From the NCBI RefSeq assembly GCF_003688995.1, contig NZ_PENI01000012.1, forward strand, positions 124,001 to 188,000: a DNA stretch of 64,000 nucleotides, given 5' to 3'. Of this stretch, positions 58,371 to 64,000 are shown one piece after another; positions within the stretch are counted from its first letter, which is position 1, and the number at the start of each line of letters is the position of its first letter. The notes below the pieces were generated by a model. It worked only from the letters and a program-made list of their open reading frames with translations. It ran no database searches and was not told where the DNA came from. A program made the position numbers and the translations under genes. The DNA comes from Streptomyces shenzhenensis. Lineage in GTDB: Bacteria; Actinomycetota; Actinomycetes; Streptomycetales; Streptomycetaceae.

Positions 58371-58754
58371 ATGCAGCGAGGCAGTGACCGGCTCAGCGTC
58401 CACCGGGACGACGAGATGAAGCACGAGCTGAAGGACCTGCTCAGGTCCGGGCACCCCACCCGCACCGAGGAGTGGTACGACCCGGAGCCCGCCGCCGACG
58501 ACGACCCGGAGATCTGGCGCGGCCGGGTGGCGCCGGGAAGCGGCGGCGGGACGTCGCTGGAAGCGGTACGGCTGGAGCTGGCCCGGCTCCTGGGGCGCGG
58601 CCTGTTCCCGGCCGGCCCGGGCGAGCTGTCGAACGCCCTGCGCCACGGGCGCGCGTCCGACGCCCTGATCGAGGCGGTACGGAGGCTGCCCCGGTCGGCG
58701 CGTTACGCCAACGTCCAGGAGCTGGCCGAGGCGATGACCGTCGGACAGCGCTGA
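58371..58754 (+). CDS. DUF2795 domain protein
   Basis: 127-aa soluble protein. The C-terminal 50 residues carry the DUF2795 pattern (LIEAVRRLPRSARYANVQEL followed by AEAM). The N-terminal half is charged and may be disordered (HRDDEMKHELKDLLRSGHP, TEEWYDPEPAADDDPEIWRG). ATG at 58371 has GGAGGGAG seven bases upstream. Such proteins are common and uncharacterised in actinomycetes. Confidence 0.85.
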   Translation: MQRGSDRLSVHRDDEMKHELKDLLRSGHPTRTEEWYDPEPAADDDPEIWRGRVAPGSGGGTSLEAVRLELARLLGRGLFPAGPGELSNALRHGRASDALIEAVRRLPRSARYANVQELAEAMTVGQR

Positions 58755-58802
58755 CGCGTCGTCACCGGCCGCGAGGTCTCCGCGCCGGGTTCGGCGCGCC
58801 GC

Positions 58803-59051
58803 TCAGGTGGCGGGGGTAGCCGTGCCCCCGCAGCCCCGCTCGCGCGCGCCCTCGCGGGTGCGGCCCGAGGCGATCAGCCGGCGCGGGTTGCGGCGCAGAT
58901 ACTCGCCCTCCAGCTGCGCCATCCGCTCGTTGTGGGCGCGCAGCGCGTCGTTCGATCCGTACAGCAGCGTGTCGTGGCGCGTGCGGTGGATCGTCTCCAG
59001 CTCCTTCATGAGCTGCTGGTCGTCCAGCCGGTCCGGGTCGACTCCGGTCAT
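58803..59051 (-). CDS. Small DUF6158-like protein
   Basis: 82-aa charged helical protein of unknown function. Key blocks are DDQQLMKELETIHRTRHDTL, LRAHNERMAQLEGEYLRRNP and SGRTREGARERGCGG, as in the short actinobacterial family I know as DUF6158. ATG at 59051 has a weak AGCGGGG site; a GTG at 59078 is an alternative start. It is convergent with the DUF2795 gene. Confidence 0.75.
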   Translation of the reverse strand: MTGVDPDRLDDQQLMKELETIHRTRHDTLLYGSNDALRAHNERMAQLEGEYLRRNPRRLIASGRTREGARERGCGGTATPAT

Positions 59052-59140
59052 GGTGGGCCCCGCTCGTCGGTGTCTCACGTTCCTGAATCCACTGTACGAA
59101 CATCCGGCGGGACCGCTCGGCGCTCCGCTGGAACCACCGC

Positions 59141-59234
59141 GATGTGCCGTCGGCCGCCCGCGCGGCGGAGCCGCATATCGATACAGCCCCGCGCCCCTTC
59201 AGGGCGCTGTCGAACCGCAGCGGATCTCACCGGA
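59141..59234 (+). repeat. Repeat family R1, copy f (diverged)
   Basis: GATGTGCCGTCGGCCGCCCG at the left, then CCCCGCGCCCCTTCAGGGCG and the tail CGAACCGCAGCGGATCTCAC. The tail matches copy c near dnaK. The central TGGCTGGTCGCGCAGTT part is replaced. It abuts the stop of the ABC-F gene. Confidence 0.75.
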
Positions 59235-59239
59235 CCTGC

Positions 59240-60859
59240 TCAGCGCGCCCGCTCCACCCGCCGCTCGTCCCAGACCGGCTCCGGGGTCTCGCGCACCCGG
59301 CCGTCGGTGCCGAAGACCAGATAACGGTCGAAGGAGCGCGCGAACCAGCGGTCGTGGGTGACCGCCAGGACGGTGCCCTCGAAGGCCTCCAGGCCCTCCT
59401 GGAGCGCCTCGGCGGACTCCAGGTCGAGGTTGTCGGTGGGCTCGTCGAGCAGCAGCGCGGTGGCGCCTGCCAGCTCCAGCAGCAGGATCTGGAACCGGGC
59501 CTGCTGGCCGCCGGAGAGCCGGTCGAAGGACTGCTCGGCCTGGTTCGTCAGCTCGTAGCGGCGCAGCCGGGACATGGCGGCGCCCCGGTCCTGGGCGTGT
59601 TCCTTCCACAGGATGTCCAGCAGGGTGCGGCCGGTCAGCTCCGGGTGTGCGTGGGTCTGCGCGAAGTGGCCGGGCACGACCCGCGCGCCCAGCTTCCACT
59701 GCCCGGTGTGCGCCACCTCGTCGCCGGCGAGCAGGCGCAGGAAGTGCGACTTGCCGGATCCGTTGGAGCCGAGGACGGCGACCCGTTCGCCGTAGAAGAC
59801 CTCCAGGTCGAAGGGTTTCATCAGGCCGGTCAGCTCAAGTCCCGCGCAGGTCACGGCCCGTACGCCGGTGCGGCCGCCCTTCAGCCGCATCCGGATGTCC
59901 TGCTCGCGCGGCGGCTCGGGCGGCGGTCCGGCCTCCTCGAACTTGCGCAGCCGGGTCTGGGCCGCCTGGTAGCGGGAGGACAACTCGTGGCTGATGCTGG
60001 CCGCCTGACGGAGGTTCAGCACCAGTTTCTTCAGCTGTGCATGCTTCTCGTCCCAGCGCCTGCGCAACTCCTCGAAGCGGGCGAAGCGTTCGCGCCGGGC
60101 CTCGTGGTAGGTGGCGAAGCCGCCGCCGTGCACCCAGGCGTCGGCGCCCGCGGGACCGGGTTCGACGGAGACGATCTTCTCGGCGGCGCGGGCGAGGAGT
60201 TCGCGGTCGTGGGAGACGAACAGGACCGTCTTGCGGGTCTCCCGCAGCCGTTCCTCCAGCCAGCGCTTGCCGGGCACGTCGAGGTAGTTGTCGGGCTCGT
60301 CGAGCAGCAGTACCTCGTCGGTGCCGCGCAGCAGCGCCTCCAGCACGAGCCGCTTCTGCTCGCCGCCGGAGAGGGTGCCCACCTGCCGCCACTGGGCGCG
60401 TTCGTAGGGCATGCCGAGGGCGGCCGTGGTGCACATGTCCCACAGCGTCTCGGCCTCGTAGCCGCGCGCCTCGGCCCAGTCGGCGAGTGCCTGCGCGTAC
60501 CGGAGCTGGGCGGCCTCGTCTTCGACGGTCATGAGGGCGTGCTCGGCCTCGTCGACGGCCCGCGCCGCCTCGCGGATGCGCGGCGGGGCGACGGACACCA
60601 GCAGGTCGCGCACGGTCGTCTCGTCCCGTACGGACCCCACGAACTGGCGCATCACGCCGAGGCCGCCGGTCACCGTGACGGTGCCCGCGTGCGGTTTCAG
60701 CTCGCCGGAGATCAGCCGGAGCAGGGTGGTCTTGCCCGCGCCGTTGGGGCCGACCAGGGCGACGGCGGCGCCCTCGCCGACCCGGAAGGACACATCGCCG
60801 AGCAGGGTCCTCCCGTCGGGGAGGTGGTATTCGAGGTGCGCGGCTTCCAGGTGTCCCAT
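59240..60859 (-). CDS. ABC-F family ATPase
   Basis: 539-aa soluble protein with two ABC domains and no membrane segment. Domain 1 has GPNGAGKTT, LSGGEQKRLVLEALL and LLLDEPDNYLD. A charged linker (residues about 255-320, RRERFARFEELRRRWDEKHA) separates it from domain 2, which has GSNGSGKSH, LSGGQQARFQILLLELAG and LLDEPTDNLD. ABC-F proteins act on ribosomes, in translation control or antibiotic protection. The linker length does not settle which. No clear ribosome site precedes the ATG. Confidence 0.92.
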   Translation of the reverse strand: MGHLEAAHLEYHLPDGRTLLGDVSFRVGEGAAVALVGPNGAGKTTLLRLISGELKPHAGTVTVTGGLGVMRQFVGSVRDETTVRDLLVSVAPPRIREAARAVDEAEHALMTVEDEAAQLRYAQALADWAEARGYEAETLWDMCTTAALGMPYERAQWRQVGTLSGGEQKRLVLEALLRGTDEVLLLDEPDNYLDVPGKRWLEERLRETRKTVLFVSHDRELLARAAEKIVSVEPGPAGADAWVHGGGFATYHEARRERFARFEELRRRWDEKHAQLKKLVLNLRQAASISHELSSRYQAAQTRLRKFEEAGPPPEPPREQDIRMRLKGGRTGVRAVTCAGLELTGLMKPFDLEVFYGERVAVLGSNGSGKSHFLRLLAGDEVAHTGQWKLGARVVPGHFAQTHAHPELTGRTLLDILWKEHAQDRGAAMSRLRRYELTNQAEQSFDRLSGGQQARFQILLLELAGATALLLDEPTDNLDLESAEALQEGLEAFEGTVLAVTHDRWFARSFDRYLVFGTDGRVRETPEPVWDERRVERAR

Positions 60860-60901
60860 GGGGAGGAATTCTGCGGGGCGCCCCCGACCTGCGGCAAACC
60901 G

Positions 60902-61594
60902 TTATCGGGCGGAGTGCCCGTCGGCCGGGTCGGCGGCCCGGGGGCGCACCGGCCGCGGCTCGCCGGTGGGGCCGCTCGCCCCGGCGGGCAGCACCAGCGC
61001 GCCCTCCCAGGACAGCGCCTTCCAGCCGTCGGCCGGGGAGCCCTCCAGGACCACCACGCCGGTGTTCTCCAGCGGGCGGGCGGCGACGAAGGGCACATCG
61101 ACGTTGTGCGCGCGGGCCGCGGTCCACATGCGGATCGCGGCGCCGTGGCTGACCATGGCGATCGTTCCGGCGCCGTCGGCCGTGGCCTCCGCGACCACCG
61201 CGTCGAACCGGGCCAGCGCCTCGGCGCCGGTCTCCGCGCCGGGCATGCGCAGCCCGGTGTCACCGCCGGCCCAGGCGAACACCGTGGTCATGTACGCGAG
61301 ACCGCGTTCGCTGTCGCCGGGGAGCATCTCCAGGTCACCGGCGGACAGCTCGCGGATGCCGTCCCGGACCAGGACGTCGAGGCCGCGGGCGGCGGCCAGC
61401 GGGGCGGCCGTCAGCTGGGTGCGGACCAGGGTGGAGGCGTAGACGGCCTCGATGTCCTCGTCGGCGAGCGCCCCGGGCAGGGCGGCGGCCTGCCGCTGCC
61501 CGAGGGGGGTGAGCCCCGGTCCCGGCACGGCGGTGTCGAGCAGTCCCCCGACGTTGGAGGGGGTCTGGCCGTGACGGACCAGGAGCAGACGCAT
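60902..61594 (-). CDS. Histidine phosphatase family protein
   Basis: 230-aa phosphoglycerate-mutase-like phosphatase. The phosphohistidine motif is LLLVRHGQTPSNVGGLLD near the N-terminus, and the second catalytic His is in IAMVSHGAAIRMW. The acid residue region is IRELSAGDLEMLPGD. ATG at 61594 follows GAGAGGA. It lies 42 nt upstream of the ABC-F gene on the same strand, so the two may be cotranscribed. The substrate cannot be told from the sequence. Confidence 0.9.
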   Translation of the reverse strand: MRLLLVRHGQTPSNVGGLLDTAVPGPGLTPLGQRQAAALPGALADEDIEAVYASTLVRTQLTAAPLAAARGLDVLVRDGIRELSAGDLEMLPGDSERGLAYMTTVFAWAGGDTGLRMPGAETGAEALARFDAVVAEATADGAGTIAMVSHGAAIRMWTAARAHNVDVPFVAARPLENTGVVVLEGSPADGWKALSWEGALVLPAGASGPTGEPRPVRPRAADPADGHSAR

Positions 61595-61831
61595 GCGGGG
61601 TTCCTCTCGCTCGATCACCCCACCGACGGGCAGGAGACGACCGCTTCAGATTACCCGCCCCCGCAGGAGGCCCCGATGCCGACCGCGGCTCCCGTCGATC
61701 ACCAGGTGTGTCCGCATTTTGAAACGCGGGTCTCATCATGCGGTTGGCGGGCGTACGGTGATGCGTACCGCAGACCGGTGCCGCGGGCCCCGGTGTGCCG
61801 GTACGGAGCGATGACGCGAAGGGGTAGAGCC

Positions 61832-62662
61832 ATGCCGAAACCGGGAGAGACCGCCGTCTACACCCACGGGCACCACGAGTCGGTGCTGCGTTCGCACACC
61901 TGGCGGACCGCGGCCAACTCCGCGGCCTATCTGCTCGGTTCGATCAAGCCCCATATGAAGATCCTGGACATCGGCTGCGGCCCGGGGACGATCACCGCCG
62001 ATCTGGCGGCCCTGGTCCCCGACGGGCAGGTCACCGGTGTCGACCGCACGCCCGACGTGCTGGACCTGGCCCGGGCCACGGCCGCCGAACGGGGCCTGGC
62101 CAACGTCGACTTCGCGGTGGCCGACGTGCACGCGCTGGACTACCCGGACGACGCGTTCTGCGTGGTCCACGCCCACCAGGTGCTGCAGCACGTCGGCGAC
62201 CCGGTGCGGGCGCTGCGCGAGATGCACCGGGTCACCGCGCCCGGCGGGTTCGTCGCCGTCCGCGACTCGGACTACGCGGCGATGACCTGGTACCCCGTAC
62301 TGCCGGGCCTGGACGACTGGCTGGACCTGTACCGCCGGGTGGCCCGCGGCAACGGCGGCGAGCCGGACGCCGGGCGGCGGTTGAAGTCCTGGGCGCTGGC
62401 CGCGGGGCTGCGGGACATCACGGCCACGTCCGCCACCTGGACGTTCTCCACGCCGCAGGAGCGTGCCTGGTGGAGCGGGCTGTGGGCGGAGCGGACCGTC
62501 GCCTCGTCGTACGCCGGGCTGGCCGTCCAGGGCGGTCACGCGACGGACGGGGAGCTGCGCGCCGTGGCCGACGCCTGGCGGGACTGGGGACAGCGCGAGG
62601 ACGGCTGGTTCGCGGTGCTGCACGGCGAGATCCTGTGCCGCAAGGAGCCCCGCCCCGCCTGA
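61832..62662 (+). CDS. SAM-dependent methyltransferase (UbiE/COQ5-like)
   Basis: 276-aa class I methyltransferase. Motif I is KILDIGCGPGTITADLAALV, then VTGVDRTPDVLDLARATAAE, DYPDDAFCVVHAHQVLQHVG and RVTAPGGFVAVRDSDYAAM. ATG at 61832 is supported by AAGGGG; an ATG 21 nt earlier has its GGAG too close. The DSDYAAMTWYP and WWSGLWAERT segments are typical of a large actinobacterial subgroup with unknown acceptors. It is divergent from the histidine phosphatase gene. Confidence 0.9.
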   Translation: MPKPGETAVYTHGHHESVLRSHTWRTAANSAAYLLGSIKPHMKILDIGCGPGTITADLAALVPDGQVTGVDRTPDVLDLARATAAERGLANVDFAVADVHALDYPDDAFCVVHAHQVLQHVGDPVRALREMHRVTAPGGFVAVRDSDYAAMTWYPVLPGLDDWLDLYRRVARGNGGEPDAGRRLKSWALAAGLRDITATSATWTFSTPQERAWWSGLWAERTVASSYAGLAVQGGHATDGELRAVADAWRDWGQREDGWFAVLHGEILCRKEPRPA

Positions 62663-62758
62663 CCCGGGGACAACGAGCACACAACACACCCCAGACCCAA
62701 GACACAGACACCCGAGCCGACACGGGACCGGGTCCGCTGAGCGGCCCGTTCGCTTCGC

Positions 62759-64000
62759 TCACCCGGCCACCGTCTCCCCCACCAGCAGCCGGCCCGCCGC
62801 CGCGATCGCCTGGGCGTCGATGCCGGCGGCGTGCAGTTGTTCGTCGGGCGCGGCCGACCCCGGCATCGTCCGCACCGCCAGCCGGACAAGGCGGGGCACC
62901 GGCCTGCCGTCGACGAACGCGTCGAGCACGGCGTCCCCGATGCCGCCCTCCTCGTGGTGGTCCTCCACGGTGAGCAGACAGCCGGTCTCCTCGGCGGCCC
63001 GGCGCAGGGTGTGCCGGTCGACGGGCTTGACCGAGTACAGGTCGATCACCCGGACCGCGACGTCCTCGCCCGCCAGCAGCTCCGCGGCGGTCAGGGCCTC
63101 GGGCACGGTGACCCCGGCGGCCACCACGGTCAGCCGGTCCTCGTCGGAGGAGCGCAGCACCTTGCTGCCGCCGACCGGGAACTCCTCGTCCGGGCCGTAG
63201 AGGACCGGGCCGCCGCCGCGCGAGGTGCGCAGATAGCGGACGCCGTGCAGCCCGGCCATGGTGGCGACGAGCTTCGCGGTCTGGTTGGCGTCGCACGGGT
63301 ACAGCACGGTCGAGCCGTACACGCTCCGGAACATCGCCAGGTCCTCCAGGCCCATCTGGGAGGGCCCGTCCTGGCCGATCGCGACGCCCGCGTGCGAGCC
63401 GACCAGGTTGATGCCGGCGCCGCTGATCGACGCCATGCGCACGAAGTCGAACGCACGGGTGAAGAAGGCCGCGAACGTCGCCGCGTACGGCACCCAGCCG
63501 CGCGCCGCCATGCCCACCGCGGCGGCGATCAGCTGCTGTTCGGCGATGTAGCACTCGAAGAACCGGTCGGGGTGCGCCTTGGCGAAGAACTCGGTACGGG
63601 TGGAGTCGCCGACCTCCCCGTCGAGCGCGACGACGTCCCCGCGGGCGGTGCCGAGCGCGGCGAGCGCCCTGCCGAACGCGTCCCGGGTGGCCACCTTGTC
63701 CCCCCGTTCGTAGCGGGGCAGTTCCAGCGTCTCGGTCGGTACGGAGCGCAGGGTCCGGGCGGCACGCGGCTCCCGCACCCGTACCCGCAGGTCGCGCGGG
63801 CCGCCCAGCTCGGCGATGGCCTCCTCCGGGTCGGGCAGCGGCTTGCCGTGCAGGCCCTCCCGGTCCTGCACGGAGGCGACCCCCTTGCCCTTGAGGGTGC
63901 GGGCGAGGATCACGGTGGGCTGTCCGCTGGTGGACTCGGCCTCGGTATAGGCGCGGTCGACGGCCTCGACGTCATGGCCGTCGACCTCCACCGTGTGCCA
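62759..64000 (-). CDS. Transketolase-like protein, 5' part off the window
   Basis: The visible 413 codons cover the end of the TPP-binding domain (TVILARTLKGKGVASVQDRE, GLHGKPLP), the pyrimidine-binding domain (ATRDAFGRALAALG, CYIAEQQLIAAAVGMAARGW with the TPP-activating Glu) and the C-terminal domain (VVAAGVTVPEALTAAELL, TVEDHHEEGGIGDAVLDAF). The frame is open to the right edge, so the N-terminal about 200 residues are missing. It catalyses two-carbon ketol transfer in the pentose phosphate pathway or a paralogous reaction; no tal, zwf or tkt partners are visible. Confidence 0.92.
   Translation of the reverse strand, partial: WHTVEVDGHDVEAVDRAYTEAESTSGQPTVILARTLKGKGVASVQDREGLHGKPLPDPEEAIAELGGPRDLRVRVREPRAARTLRSVPTETLELPRYERGDKVATRDAFGRALAALGTARGDVVALDGEVGDSTRTEFFAKAHPDRFFECYIAEQQLIAAAVGMAARGWVPYAATFAAFFTRAFDFVRMASISGAGINLVGSHAGVAIGQDGPSQMGLEDLAMFRSVYGSTVLYPCDANQTAKLVATMAGLHGVRYLRTSRGGGPVLYGPDEEFPVGGSKVLRSSDEDRLTVVAAGVTVPEALTAAELLAGEDVAVRVIDLYSVKPVDRHTLRRAAEETGCLLTVEDHHEEGGIGDAVLDAFVDGRPVPRLVRLAVRTMPGSAAPDEQLHAAGIDAQAIAAAGRLLVGETVAG

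Noticed and set aside
59144..61831. Upstream extension of the methyltransferase frame to over 1100 codons
   Set aside because: The extension is antisense to the ABC-F and histidine phosphatase genes. The true start at 61832 has a ribosome site and the family N-terminus.
62663..62758. Terminator between the methyltransferase and transketolase genes
   Set aside because: Only an imperfect stem (GGTCCGCT/AGCGGCC) with almost no loop is present; not strong enough to call.

Overview
The window is about 72-75% G+C, has strong third-position GC bias, many GTG starts, GGAGG-type ribosome sites and gene families typical of actinomycetes. It is almost certainly chromosomal DNA of a Streptomyces species or a close relative. 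I saw no rRNA, tRNA, CRISPR array, phage module or transposase. Most very long antisense reading frames are GC-bias shadows and are left out.

Layout. (1) 1-13.4 kb, minus strand: a sugar locus. A ROK repressor is followed by an RbsABC-type ABC importer, a Gfo/Idh/MocA oxidoreductase, a xylose-isomerase-like sugar epimerase, a secreted glucose/sorbosone-dehydrogenase-like protein with PKD and CBM6-like modules, and a ThuA-DUF1080 lipoprotein. Then come a myo-inositol-phosphate-synthase-like enzyme and a UbiA prenyltransferase that runs off the left edge. The set suggests oxidised (3-keto) glycoside catabolism next to the end of an ebo-like operon. (2) 13.6-24.1 kb: a formate/oxalate locus. It has a FadR-type GntR regulator, a FabH paralog with a decayed partial copy beside it, an oxalate:formate-type MFS antiporter with an overlapping 44-aa partner, and a divergent operon. 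That operon carries a ketopantoate-reductase-like gene, a formate dehydrogenase whose catalytic subunit is split between two genes, a NuoE-NuoF fusion and fdhD. (3) 24.1-33.7 kb: LysR regulators, decayed short-chain dehydrogenase fragments, a secreted sialidase, an SBF-type transporter, a long-chain acyl-CoA ligase and an aldo/keto reductase.

(4) 33.8-45.3 kb: a secreted polysaccharide-degradation block. It has a GH75 chitosanase, then GH6 and GH5 cellulases divergent from a GH48 cellobiohydrolase, a GH74 xyloglucanase and a ruined PL11 rhamnogalacturonan lyase. CebR-type boxes lie upstream of both cellulase transcription units, so the cellulases are probably induced by cello-oligosaccharides. 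(5) 45.4-64 kb: mixed housekeeping and accessory genes. These are a pterin dehydratase, two XRE regulators, a second-type DnaK with a HAIR-like operator, OsmC, a membrane alkaline-phosphatase-family protein, two metallo-beta-lactamase-fold hydrolases around a DedA protein, a lysine-free aminotransferase-fold protein, a repeat-rich surface protein, small DUF proteins, an ABC-F ATPase, a histidine phosphatase, a methyltransferase and a partial transketolase.

Two dispersed hairpin-forming repeat families run through the window. One has at least six copies, all between genes. The other has three, and one of these lies in frame inside fdhD.
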